Notes under the pieces: generated by a model | Seen by the model: the letters and a program-made list of their open reading frames with translations, nothing else | What the model was told of the DNA's origin: nothing | The model's database searches: none | Position numbers and translations under genes: made by a program | Shown here: positions 47,358-59,268 of the stretch, piece after piece | How the letters are laid out: the number at the start of each line of letters is the position of its first letter | How positions within the stretch are numbered: the stretch's first letter is position 1 | NCBI RefSeq assembly: GCF_000801105.2 | Contig: NC_079516.1 | Location: forward strand, 6,634,001-6,698,000 | DNA length: 64,000 nucleotides | Direction: 5' to 3' | Origin: Raphanus sativus | Lineage: Eukaryota > Streptophyta > Magnoliopsida > Brassicales > Brassicaceae

Positions 47358-47639
47358 TTTTCTGTTGAGAAAACATGAAAACGGATTAATACTCCATTCA
47401 ACAATAACAAATTATTATTAATATTAAAAATAAAAATAATAATCTAAATCGATTTTCATTTTTGGTGTTTGAACCAAATCATATCGATTTAAGTCTGAAT
47501 AAATGTTTTGCAAATTCGCTTGAAGCGTTCGCAGAAACCGTTTATGTAGACTTTTAGATCGTTTCACAAACTCACTTAAGAAAGTGTTCGTGGAAACGAT
47601 TCTCATATACCACGTTTGATAATTCGCAAAATACGCTTC

Positions 47640-47740
47640 GCGGAAGTGCTAGAGAGCAAATCGCAAACACGTTGCAGAAATGTACGAAACGTTTCGCGGA
47701 AGTGCTATAAAGCAAATCGCAAACACCGTTCTACAAACCG
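47640..47740 (-). repeat. Short tandem repeat in the copia leader
   Basis: TTCGCGGAAGTGCTA followed by GCAAATCGCAAACAC occurs at about 47638 and again at about 47694. Part of the untranslated leader between the 5' LTR and gag. Confidence 0.6.
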
Positions 47741-47821
47741 TTTACAGATCCTTTAATAGACCGTTTTATAAACCATAAGATCGACCCGAAACAGCTTTAG
47801 AAAACGATTTAGAGTTAAGAT

Positions 47822-48418
47822 TGTAGAAGCTGGAAAAACGGAGTCGATACAAACGATATATATTTACAAAACGACGTTAAGGAAAGTAACGAAATGAACA
47901 TGGAGGCGAGATATGATCTCTTTCCTTAACTCTAAATATTCGCTCCGTAGTGAGACGGGCACTGGCGAAATATCGAGTCCCAGGATACAACCATGGCAGA
48001 CGATTCACGCTTCACTCGTGAACGCCCTATCGAACTATAATCTACGAAACACTCTCGGAAATAAACTTACGCTAAGGGAGTTTCTTTGTTGGTTTTGCGA
48101 AAAGTAAAAGTAGTGAAAATGAATGAAGAAGAGAGACGATATTTAAAGAGAAGGAGACGAGCCACTTCCCGCAACAGCAGCTGCACGTGGACGGAAATCT
48201 CGCGGAGATCGAGGGAAGTTGAGTTGCGAACTTCCTCCGCAAGACTCTCTCTCTTATCTCTTATCTCGTTTAAATATCTGACAAAACAAACTGCATGCCG
48301 TTTTTATTTTCTAGACAAACTACATGTCGTTTCAAAATAAAATGCATGTTGTTTTTTGATAATTAAATGGGTCAAACGTTGGGCTTAACAAGACCCACGA
48401 CCGCGACCGCGACCGCGA

Positions 48419-48461
<43 letters not shown>

Positions 48462-48692
48462 GGACGGACGGCGGCGGCGGCGGCGCGCGCGTGGGGAGCC
48501 TTCTCCTCTCTCAAGCTGGTTAACCCATGGTGTCATGGGATCATATATAATCAGCTCTCTTCCTCTTGTCACACCCGATGTGGGACAAATAAAATGTCAT
48601 TTTGACATTCCAATTGGGTTATAATCATAGAGCCCATAACATTTCTTTTCATCTTTCAATAAAAGCCATTGGACCTTTTAATTGATCCAACA
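47822..48692 (-). repeat. LTR (5' LTR in element orientation)
   Basis: 871 bp, TG...CA ends. Its minisatellite is CGCGAC units then CGCGCC units (about 48395-48465), shorter than in the other LTR and lacking the ACCCAAG block. Confidence 0.93.
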
Positions 48693-49029
48693 GTAAGAAG
48701 TATAGATGTCATGACTCTAACGCTTATGGCTTGTTATGAAGCCGTGTGTCGTGTTGTTGAATAATGAAGCGTTAGGTCGAAATAATTTGAGTAAAGAGAG
48801 ACATCATCGAGCATATCGACGTATGAAGATTGCAGCCAATTCAAGAATCGCAGTGACCGAACAATTTGATTGCCACGTACAGCACCTCTAGACAATAACA
48901 ATCAATACACTTATTTCAACATAGAAATTAAGGCGGTGGTACTGATAAACTCTAGGATTTCTATAAATGAATCTCATCGTTTCTTAAAAGGTACCACCAA
49001 GAGAGAAAGAAAGGATAAAAGATTACTTT

Positions 49030-49035
49030 TATATA
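49030..49035 (+). promoter_or_regulatory. Possible TATA box of the GASA gene
   Basis: TATATA in the context TTTTATATACAAG, 45 bp before the ATG. The spacing leaves only a very short 5' UTR. Confidence 0.4.
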
Positions 49036-49079
49036 CAAGCTTTAGGGTATTATAAGTTTTTCTAACGCAGAAAGCAAGG

Positions 49080-49944
49080 ATGGATTATAAGAAACTTGTT
49101 ACATACTTCTTCTTCCTCGTTCTTATCATCCTTCCCTTCATGCTTCTACCTGCCACAGCGGCTCCTGGTATGTACACGCATGCAGCTCTTGATCTCTCCT
49201 TGTATATATTTTATGGTATAGACATGCATATGTTTTAAGTGAGTCTTAGTTAGAACTTAGAACTATATTAGTTTTTTTCCTGAGAGGGTCAAAGTCTTTT
49301 GATGATCTAGTTACACATTAATTAACCACATAATTAGAAGTGCAGCAATTCAAAAGAAATGACATTTTAGTTATTTAAAATATACTCCCTCTTAAAATAG
49401 CACAAGTGATAATTTATATAATATAGTAAATTGGAGACAAAATCAACACAGGTAACGTACAAATTTGAGCGAGAAGCGAGTAGACTAGTGTGTAATGGAC
49501 ACGAAGGTATGATACATTCATACATTCATACATTCAATGTCAATTAGTTTCTTTTTGAGGAGAAATTCACTGTCAATTAGTTGTGAATGGAAAAAAATGT
49601 ATATGATTTCTGACACCAGATGGTACTAGAGTAATAAACCCAAACATGATGTTTGAATATTTGATCATTTTAAAGGCCTCGATGCAAAGGTTATCTTAAT
49701 TTGTATCTAATACGAATGTTGAAATGAGACAAATTCAGGAAGAGTAGGAGGCATGGAGGTATACTGTGGGAGTAGATGCAGAGGAAGGTGTGCTAAAGCA
49801 GGGTTTCAAGACAGATGTATCAAGTATTGTGGCATTTGTTGCAGACAATGTAAGTGTGTTCCTTCTGGTACCTTTGGCAACAAGCATCAATGCCCTTGCT
49901 ATCGAGACAAGCTTAGTTCCAAGGGAAAACCCAAGTGCCCTTAA
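49080..49944 (+). CDS. GASA/snakin gibberellin-regulated cysteine-rich peptide
   Basis: Two GT-AG exons, 49080-49167 and 49739-49944, encode 97 residues. The first exon is a signal peptide with a long hydrophobic core ([19 protein letters not shown]). The mature part begins near PGRVGG and carries the GASA domain of about 60 residues with all twelve cysteines in order: C-x3-C-x3-C-x8-C-x3-C-x2-CC-x2-C-x-C-x11-C-x-C-x12-C, ending KPKCP. Such peptides are secreted to the wall and act in growth control or defence. It is not one of the genes I remember from the matching Arabidopsis interval, so it may have moved here or been lost there. The 571-bp intron holds part of a CTCCCTC-ended repeat near 49385. 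Confidence 0.93.
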
Positions 49945-50872
49945 TCCAATTTTGTTTCCTTATTAAGCACTTTCACAAATAATGCAATAACATGCATTTG
50001 CATGCATGCACTGTCTTAGTTATAGTTATAGTAACGTTGGTTACGTTTTTGAATGCTTCTTAAATTCCTTTCTTGTACCAAGCTTTGAAGTATATCTATA
50101 TATGATATGAGTTAATTTTGTCCCAAAGGAGTTATATACTATGAAAATTTTGAAAGTTATATATGGATTAGATTCCATAAATGAAAGGCAATAAAGAAAA
50201 TATTGGTCTGACGAATGAGTTAGTTGGTTCAGCTAATCACAAAAAAAAATGTTTTGGTTTAGTTGAACCTCAGTTCGATTAATTCAAATAATATGCTTAG
50301 AACAATTACTTTTTCTGTGAAAGTATTATCTTTTTTTATAGAAGTTCGATACTGGACTTTTAACTCCTGAATACATACTTGTAATTGTTTGGATACCAAC
50401 TTGAATTAGTTGCTGACTTGATGGGTTCCTTATCAGAATCTAAATCCACTATATGTTTGGTTGACCAATATGCTCATTCATACTCATAACTTTTACATTA
50501 CAAAGTTTGGTGGCTAATAGAATTTGATTAGTAAAATGAATTAAATAAAAAGGTTGTTTATTTGATTACAAGGACAAGCATTTATTCTTTTATAACGACC
50601 TAGTACTAGAGAGTTACACGTGGTACTTATTAATGTCCCTACTATCGAATTTTTAGTACACAAATGCGTCAATATTAATTTTACAAGACAATTTTAATGT
50701 TTTTGATCGACCCTACCTTAGCTGTAACCACTATCGCACTGAAAAAAGTTAACGCGTATGCGATTTTTTTTCTCTCCTCTTCGTTGCTCTTTTGACCATT
50801 CCAAACGAATTTCAAAGACATTCACGTGCTACTTGTCCTTCTATTTCTCACGCTTCGAACGTTAATAAGATA
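49945..50872. other. 3' flank of the GASA gene, no gene seen
   Basis: AT-rich sequence without coding signals. Confidence 0.45.
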
Positions 50873-51130
50873 CTCCCTCCGTTTTTTTATTTTTCACAGA
50901 GATAAGTTGTTGAAATATATGTAAGTTGTAATTAATTATATCCCTTTAACCAATAGTATTTTAGATAAATAAAATTATTTATAAAATCAATGTAGTTTGC
51001 AATTAATTTTCAGCTGAAATTTAGTATAATTTACATTGGAATTGTAAAGTGACACTCTTTGTGTAACAAGAAAATGAGTTCAGAGTGACACTTATTATGA
51101 AACAGAGGGATTATTATGAAACAGAGGGAG
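50873..51130. mobile_element. Stowaway MITE with a duplicated right end
   Basis: CTCCCTCCGTTT at the left and AAACAGAGGGAG at the right, with TA on both sides (50871-50872, 51131-51132). The right terminal string ATTATGAAACAGAGGGA is present twice in tandem (about 51096-51130). Confidence 0.82.
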
Positions 51131-51132
51131 TA

Positions 51133-54100
51133 TGACATAACTCATTATGTTCAGATTACTTGTATTTATTAATTGTTGATTACAACTTTGTTTTCACGAC
51201 CTTAAGTGAAAGGGTATGGTTTTTTTTAATGACCTTAAGTGAAGGGTATGGGTTTGTTAAATCTTTCATAAACCATTCCAACATAACTAGCCGATCGGAG
51301 AACCAGCCAGTGAGATCTTGATTGGGGCACGACATCTCGACCGTCTCAAATTATTTATGGATTCTATTCAAAAAATATCAACAATATGTTTAACGATCTA
51401 ATTAAAATAGTTTAAAATTTAATACTTCATTTTTTATTTTTTAAGAAATTCATTTTTAATACTTCATTTTTATATATTTAAAGTTTCTTTTAAATGTATA
51501 AGTTCAATTTAACAATTTATCTATTTTAAAAAAAAGACTTACCATAATTTATGTATATATTAAAAATAATATTTTATTTTACTTGTATTATAGTATTGCT
51601 CCATTTGCACATGCTATTAAATGGTTTTGAAATCAGTTAAACATTGGCCTATAAATAGTATAATCCAATATAGTTAGGGCTGGTTTAAGACTTAACCGGT
51701 CCAGGACATATGAACAGTATATTCTTATATGGTTAGGGACTGGTTTAAGACTTAACCAGTGATATCATCCATCGGTTCAGATCTAGTTGGTCGAGGTGAA
51801 GAGCGATCGTGGAGTGGATATGCATGCCTCAGGAGTTTTGTTTATTAAAAAATTATATAACTATCAGATTAATTATTAATAGTAAAAAGTGAAATTAATT
51901 AACCAAAGTGAGTGTTACGTTACGTCCGCTTAACCTTAAAGACTACAAAGTTGTCGTCACATGGGATATTGGGATGAGATAGAGAGAGACATATAAGCTC
52001 CATTTTCCTTTAGTAAAAATGAGATACAGACATACATGTTTTTTTTTCTTTTTTGAGGTTGTTTTGTTAATGATTTTCTGTGGAGATGAAAACCTTTATA
52101 ACAACTGTACGAGATTGTAAAGAGATCATCGATTCCGTAAATCGAAAGCAAACATATGAATGTACATATGAAGATAACCTTTATAACAACATTCATGATT
52201 TAGGTATTATTCATGCAAAAGAAAAACCACGATAGATGTTTTTTTTTTGTTTGCTTAAATTTGACCACGATAGATGTTGGAGCCCAAAATTCCCTACATT
52301 AAGAAACTTTCAAGTGTTGGTTTAAAACTTGTTTACAAAATGACTACGTCTGAAACGTAAGCAGGGCCGGATCTTAGTCATATCTAATTGGGGGTGTTCA
52401 AATCCGGATTTTAGTTTGGTTTTGATTCAGTTTTTTAGTATTTTGGTTTATAAAAAAGTAGATACCATTTTTTAAAAACTTTAAGTAGATACTATATTAA
52501 AACTATATTTATTTTCGTTTGATTCGATTTATGTAACATTAGTTTTTTATTTATTTGGTTTTATACCAAAAAACCATAAATATATTTATTTTTTGTAATA
52601 TTTTGTGATTTTGCTTTATATGATTAGATATCAACTTTAATAAAATATGAAAATATTTCAGTTTTTAAATAAACAATTTTTTTCTTTTTTCTCTTACTAT
52701 TTAAATTTGTAAATATATTAAATTAATTATACTAATAAATTTTATAAAATAAAAATAATAAATAAGTATTCCATAATATTATTGAATAACTAGATACTAA
52801 CACACATATTTTAAAACAAAAATTAATATTTTGCTTAATCTGATAAAAGTGAAAAAAGTTTTACTTAAAACAACATATTAAATTACTAAAATCGACATTT
52901 TAAGTATGAAAATAAAGGTATGTATATATTATTAATTATATTATATACTTTACATATAATTATACTACTATATTTTAGTTAATCAGTTTATTCGATTTAA
53001 CCGATTTATATACCAAACTATATCTATATACCTGTGGTTTCTTAAAAATAATATACATTTGGTATATCCGCTATTACAAATTCTAAATCTCTTTTTCTAT
53101 TTCAGTTTGGGTAGATTTAGTTGGTTCGGTATTAACTGGTTTGATTTTACCGGATTAAACATCTGGCCATGTTGTAAAACTGTATTTTTTTTATAAAAAA
53201 ATTCAAACTATGTAACCCTCATTTGTAAAGTTATTTTTCAAAGGATTTGAAGCTACAATCTCTTAGATCTACTAGATAATGTAATAGTTTTACCTATTAA
53301 TCCTATTGTCGTTAGCTTTCTTTGAAACCTTTTATCTAGAAATTATATAGAAGAAAAAATTTGGTTACGCTGTAAAAATAAAGGTTATGCATATAACTAA
53401 AGGATAATACTAAAACAAAATTAATAGTTCTTAAATTACTAATTGTGATAATGTAGAAGCTCTTTTATTTTGAACTGCAATGTAGAAGCTCTAATCATCT
53501 CCAAAAGCATTTTTTATTTTGGAGTTTTCTAAACTCTATATTTAAAGTTTTATAGTGTTCTTCTCCAAAGATAAAACTTCAAAATAGCATTAAAATTATT
53601 TTTATTTTATTTTACACTATGGTCTTTATATTTTTCATAACTAATATAAATTCATATTTTTTTATAAATAAGTAACACATGTATAAAAATATTACAGATA
53701 TATTAATTAATAAAAACTTACATCAAAATATAAAACTAGAAAAATATATAATTAAATATTAAACTACAAGCAAAATACCACATTATTCCACAAAATTATT
53801 TTCTTAATGCTTTTATATGTGATCAACTAGTGCATTTCGAAGTAAGAAATGACTCTCTTTATTTTTAAATTGTAGATTACGAGTTATAAATTGTTGATTA
53901 TTAGTATTGTTGTAATATTTAATTTCTATAATAATTATGTTTTTATGTACCTTTTTAAAAGGTTTTTATTGAGTTTGTTTTGTTTCTTGTTGTCTAATTT
54001 TACTTTTAAAATAATATAAATCTTGTTTTAATTTTTTATTTAAATTTATGTGTACAACTTAAATATATAGAAATTAATCTGAGATATATGAGATATAAAA

Positions 54101-55379
54101 CTTTTTAAAGATTAAAATGAGAAATAATTAAATATTTAAAAGAATCATAAATATAATGTGTAATTGTATGACCAAAATGCAAATAAAAAGATAAAATTTT
54201 AAATTTGAAGTTTTGAAAAAAAATAAGAGCAAAAGACTCTATATTTAAAATTATAGAATGTCTTTTGGAGATACTCTATTTTTTTTTTGTCAAGGTCTTT
54301 TGGAGATACTCTAATAATAAGAAAATCTCGTGGTACTATTATATATTGGATTGTATAAGAAGCCAAAATAATAGTCACATTATGCTCTAAGCATGTCGAT
54401 GTGAGGAATCTGTTCAATCATTATTTCATTACAGAACGAAAGTGTTAACTGTGAATAAAATTACAATAGTTTAATCCGAACATATATAGGAGGAATTGAA
54501 GAGTTGCTATCTTTACGCAACTGGCCAATGAAAACACACACAAATGGTTGTTCTGTCTGTCGGATAAAGAAGGAACCTTCTCTTAAGACCTCTTTTGTGT
54601 TCCTTTCTCTTGAAGAAACACAGTACTCAAATAATAAAATCCAAACCCTTTAGTCTTGTATTGATATCCGTTCGTCAAAATACAAAAATTCTTAAGTTAT
54701 CCTATGTGTACATGTAAATTATCAGAATCATTTACTTGATTAGATATGTTCCTTAATTTCCCGTTTGTAACTGATGTACTGTTCAACAGCTGGGGAATAT
54801 GTAAACTTGTCATGATGCGATTATCCTGATACAAACCAAAGACAGGGAAAACTGAGTTGTTACGGGTTTCGACGTAGTCAAGACAAGAGATTGCAATCGT
54901 ATTAATTGTACTATTGTATTAACATATTTAATCGAGATCAGCTGTCTATTTTTAGAAGTTAAGATCAATGATCAATTTGATAAAAGATGAAGATCAAGAA
55001 TTTATCATTCAACTTTATTTCATTAATTCCATTCTATATTTACCACGTGACCGATATTTTTTTTCATCTCACCTCAAATCTCTAGATTGAAGCACATGAA
55101 ACATGATATTTTTAAAAGTTGAGTTCATAACTATGGAGACTACAAAAAGACTATGGACACTAAACAGTTCATATATCAAGTTACAAAAAATACAAATTCA
55201 TGTACCAAGCCATAAACAGATACCGACATTTTATATAACAACATTTATAGAAATGTTTCGGAAACAGTACAGATTACAGAAGAATAAATTGGCAAATAAT
55301 TTTGTTTTCTCTTTTCCTTGTAAAGAAAATGAGAGTACAAATCGAATTTTACGATCCAGGTGAAAAAGTAACAAAATAG
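51133..55379. other. Repeat-rich intergenic DNA without a supported gene
   Basis: Two likely old DNA-transposon relics. One spans about 52390-53165, with GTTCAAATCCGG at the left and CCGGATTAAAC at the right. The other spans about 53487-54278, with ATCTCCAAAAG at the left and CTTTTGGAGAT at the right, and its right end is repeated at 54296-54312. Small open frames (51957-52196, 55103-55363) show no family features. Confidence 0.45.
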
Positions 55380-55574
55380 TCCCTAATTTACCGCTGCCAC
55401 TTTCCCCCAAACTTATTTATTTCCACTCTGAAGTTAACGACACTGTCCTCTTTTGTTCCAGTAACTTAACGGAAACCGTTAAAAACACAAGAAATAGATC
55501 GTCCACCATCCTTAACGGCGCGAACCTCACAACACTCCTGCGAGTACCGTTAGATCCCATTATTCGCCGCTCAT

Positions 55575-55600
55575 CTCCTTACACGTGTCCGTCATGCGTT
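55575..55600. promoter_or_regulatory. G-box-like ACGT core upstream of the DUF620 gene
   Basis: TTACACGTGTCC contains a CACGTG palindrome about 335 bp upstream of the ATG. G-boxes bind bZIP and bHLH factors; use here is unproven. Confidence 0.35.
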
Positions 55601-55917
55601 GCCAGGTTGGAAAGAAATCAAGGAATATATCCTATTTAGCGTGAACACCAGGGAGCGCGTGTCTTTCCTCAACTGGAAAATCCATAACAACTAGAGGGTA
55701 GAATAGTCATTTCAACACACCCGAATATCACACTGTCTTTCTCTCTCGTTTCGCTTTCCTTCTCTCAGTTCATAAACTCTCTTCTTCGCTTCACTGCGAG
55801 ACTCAGAAGAAAATTAAAAAAAATCAAATCTTTCTCCTCTACAGCTCTTAAGGTGACTCTCTCTGCGAAACCCTTTTATTGTGTAACGTTACGAGGAAGA
55901 AGACGAAGTTTTTGGAA

Positions 55918-57482
55918 ATGGAGAAAAAGCCAGGATTCTTCTCTGCTCTCAGAGGTCTCTCGCCGTCGCGTTCCAGGACAAGGTCTCGCTCCGTGAGCCC
56001 CGCTCGGTCCAGCTCACCCACGACAGCACTCTCCCGGGAGAAGAAGAACTTCACTAACGGCGGCGCCGCCGCCAGTTACTATGTAACCCAACCGGAGCTT
56101 TTAATAGAGAGATCCGGAAGCTTGAGACCCGTTATGGAAGGACCCGATCTAGACGAAGAAGGAGGAGGAGGAGGAGGAGATTCGAAAAGGCTCGGGTCGG
56201 GTCTAGGTAACTGGGTCAAAGGACAGCTCTCTCGCGCTCCCTCTGTTGCTGCCACGGCGGCTTACCGGAGAAACGATCTGAGGCTTCTTTTAGGAGTCAT
56301 GGGAGCTCCTCTCGCTCCCATTCACGTCTCCTCCTCTGATCCTTTGCCTCACCTTTGCATCAAAAACACTCCAATCGTTAGTCTTTCTATAAAGATCTAA
56401 ACCTTTTTCGATTTTTTTGTTCTTTAAAGTGACGTCGTTTCACCGTTCTTCTAAAGTGACGTCGTTTTACTGTTCTTTGCAGGAGACATCATCTGCGCAG
56501 TACATACTTCAACAGTACACCGCAGCTTCCGGCGGACAGAAGCTTCAAAGCTCAATCAAAAACGCTTACGCCATGGGGAAGCTCAAGATGATTACTTCCG
56601 AGCTTCAGACCGCGACGAGAACCGTAAGGAACCGGAACCCGTCAAAGGCCGAGACCGGAGGTTTCGTTCTCTGGCAGATGAATCCGGACATGTGGTACGT
56701 CGAGCTCGCTGTTGGCGGTAATAAAGTTCGCGCTGGGTGTAACGGAAAGCTCGTGTGGAGACACACTCCTTGGCTTGGTTCTCATACAGCTAAAGGACCC
56801 GTCAGGCCTCTCCGCCGTGGACTTCAGGTAATAAAGATCTTTTGATTTAGTTCTAGTTCGAGAGAGAGAGATTCTTAGTGTTTTTTTTCTTGTGGATGAT
56901 CTTCAGGGTCTTGATCCGAGAACTACTGCTGCGATGTTCGCGGATGCGAAGTGTATCGGAGAGAAGAATGTCAACGGTGAAGATTGCTTCATTCTCAAGC
57001 TTTGCACTGACCCTGAAACCCTAAAGGCGAGGAGTGAAGGACCAGCTGAGATCATAAGACACGTCCTCTCGGGGTACTTTAGTCAGAAGACAGGGCTCTT
57101 GGTTCACATCGAGGATTCGCATCTGACGAGGATCCAATCCAACGGTGGAGATACTGTTTTCTGGGAGACCACGTACAACTCGTCCTTAGACGATTATCGC
57201 CAGGTGGAAGGGGTCATGATCGCTCACTCGGGGCATTCGGTTGTGACCCTTTTCAGATTTGGTGAAGTGGCGATGAGTCACACGAGGACGAAGATGGAAG
57301 AGAGCTGGACGATTGAGGAAGTTGCGTTTAACGTTCCTGGTTTGTCTCTCGATTGCTTCATACCGCCGGCGGATCTCAAGATCGGTTCTGTGGCAGACTC
57401 ATGCGAATACGGACAAGAGGAAAGAGGGAAGAGCAATTTGTCTGCAGCTCACAGGGCTAAAGTTGCAGCCTTGGAGAACTGA
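55918..57482 (+). CDS. DUF620 family protein
   Basis: Three GT-AG exons, 55918-56376, 56483-56827 and 56907-57482, encode 459 residues. The start MEKKPGFFSALRGLSPSRSR and the following Arg/Ser-rich and Gly-rich (EEGGGGGGDSKR) stretch lead to a conserved motif RRNDLRLLLGVMGAPLAP, then YILQQYTAASGGQKLQ, GGFVLWQMNPDMWYVEL, and the DUF620 core GLDPRTTAAMFADAKCIGE with TVFWETTYNSSLDDYR. The C-terminus is AAHRAKVAALEN. No enzyme motif or membrane segment is seen; the lipocalin- or lipoprotein-carrier-like fold suggested for this family is uncertain. It matches At3g19540 in position. The upstream open codons before 55918 lack an ATG. The promoter side ends in a CT-rich leader (55735-55775). Confidence 0.93.
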
Positions 57483-58621
57483 TGTCTTAACGGTTATGAC
57501 TAAAACAGCCCTTGAAGGTTTCATTAGGCAATGGAAAAAAAGAAAGTGTTCATATCTCGAGCTAACCCTTTTTAGCAGTTTATTCGGATTAGGAATCAGG
57601 TTTGTTAGCATAACCGAAGATTCACCGGTTCAAATCGAATCCAAGTAGATTTTTTTTTTACTCTGATCTCACTAGATGGGATGGAGTTTTGGTTGGTTTA
57701 CTTAAATGTTTTTTTCAGTTTGGTTTATTTAATTTCTCACCTTCAATGTTTTTGTGCAAGGTGAAGGCAAGAGAAGGAGAATTGCCTGCTGCTTTTACTT
57801 TTCTATCATTAAGTATTTGTGTTAAATCAACGATATTAACTACAAATCTAGATATTGTTCATCTTTCTTTTGGGATATGTATGGAGATATGTTTGGTGTT
57901 TTTGGTTCATCTAAAGCCTCTGCTTTTTCTACAATGATCTCATCCAATTATCCTCTTCGGCCACTTGTAGAAGAAAGTAAAGAACATAATGTGAACAAAA
58001 CAAAAAAGATGCCAAAGAGAATATAACCAAATAAAATTTCACATTGATCGAAATAATATGGGAGTTTGATTATGAGTTTAATCAATAAGATGCTTTTAAG
58101 TCTGTTCTTTTTATCTATGGGAGTTTGATTATGAGTTTCTATAAAGGAGTGTAGGTATTTAGTTTAAGTTCTTGATGTTAGTATGCAGCCCGGTTGTTTG
58201 GGTTCTAGTCTCCCTTTATGGGTATTAGCTCCCGGGGATGTTCCGAATGTTCCGCCGGCTCTGTATTTCACCTTGTATCCTTCAACGTTTTTAATGAAAC
58301 CAGATGGAAAAAAAAAAATATGGAAAAAGTTGGTGATTTTGGATTGGGGTTAAATTCGTAGTAGTGATAATATGTGAACATAGACTTTGTACCTACTTGT
58401 TTGGCAACTAATGAAAGGGAAAGATGACCCCTTGAGAGTCGAGTCCACACACATACACACGACCATATTTATGATAGATCTACACTCTCAACTCTCAAGA
58501 TCTCATTTTCATGGTTTTTAACAATTTACAAATAAATGTTTGTGCCATTGGTTTTGCATTTTTTAAATATATTTCTGGATACGAAGTTGAATACTGTGTT
58601 AGTATGTTTGATGAAAGATCA
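57483..58621. other. 3' flank of the DUF620 gene with a short direct repeat and a truncated retroposon tail
   Basis: ATGGGAGTTTGATTATGAGTTT occurs twice, at about 58058 and 58117. At about 58185-58318 a GC-richer segment (GGGTTCTAGTCTCC ... TGTTCCGCCGGCTC) ends in TTTTAATGAAACCAGATGG and an A-tract. This looks like the 3' end of a 5'-truncated LINE or related retroposon. Clear target duplications were not found. Confidence 0.45.
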
Positions 58622-59268
58622 TCTATCTTATTAAAACAGAATCATTATGTTGGACCTAACATTTATTTTGTAAGTTTTTAAATTAAATACACCTTCATAC
58701 TTTATAGTTAAACCTACATTAAATCACTAATGTTCCTTTCTTTATACTACTATCCATGTTTCAAAACAATATACTTATTTCTTTATACTACTATCAATGT
58801 TTCCAAACAATATATTTTTATACTACTATCAATGTTTCCAAACAATACAATAATTAATCTTAGTTATTTTATATATATCATTTTCTCTTTAAAATTTTGT
58901 AGAAACGTTATAATTTCATAAATTGTAAAATAATGAACTTTAAAATTTGGATTATAAGATTACAAATTATGAAACTATTACAATTTAAATCCAATTAGAT
59001 TACATATCGGTCATCCATCAGTTCAATCGGTTAGTCTCGGGTTTTAGTGATTTTTTTAATATGTATATTTTAAAAACCTAAATTGAATTGTCAGATCTCC
59101 GGATTAATCGGTATAATCACAATCGGGTTGAATTTAAAAACACTGATTTAAATGCAAAAATATTTTAAATACACACTCTTTAAAAATTACCAAAATATTT
59201 GTTAAATTATTAGTGAAATTTTTCATCGTAAAATATTCCGCGCTTCCAAAGCGCGGGTCAAAATCTAG
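58622..59268 (+). mobile_element. Short non-autonomous Helitron
   Basis: Starts TCTATCTTATTAAAACAG after A (58621). It ends with stem CCGCGCTTCCAAAGCGCGG, then GTCAAAATCTAG at 59268, followed by T. 647 bp, same family as 3107-3748 and 16580-24923. Confidence 0.88.

Larger units (their letters stand above)
41567..48692 (-). mobile_element. Ty1/copia LTR retrotransposon, nearly intact
   Basis: 7,126 bp with 5-bp target duplication GTAAG (41562-41566 and 48693-48697). Coding is on the minus strand. The LTRs start TGTAGAAGC and end ATCCAACA. Gag-protease lies at 47357-46035 and integrase-RT-RNase H at 46116-43141, the copia order. Apart from a length-variable minisatellite I noticed only two substitutions between LTRs (AGAATA/AGGATA; GGGCC/GGACC), so insertion is recent. 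Confidence 0.95.
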
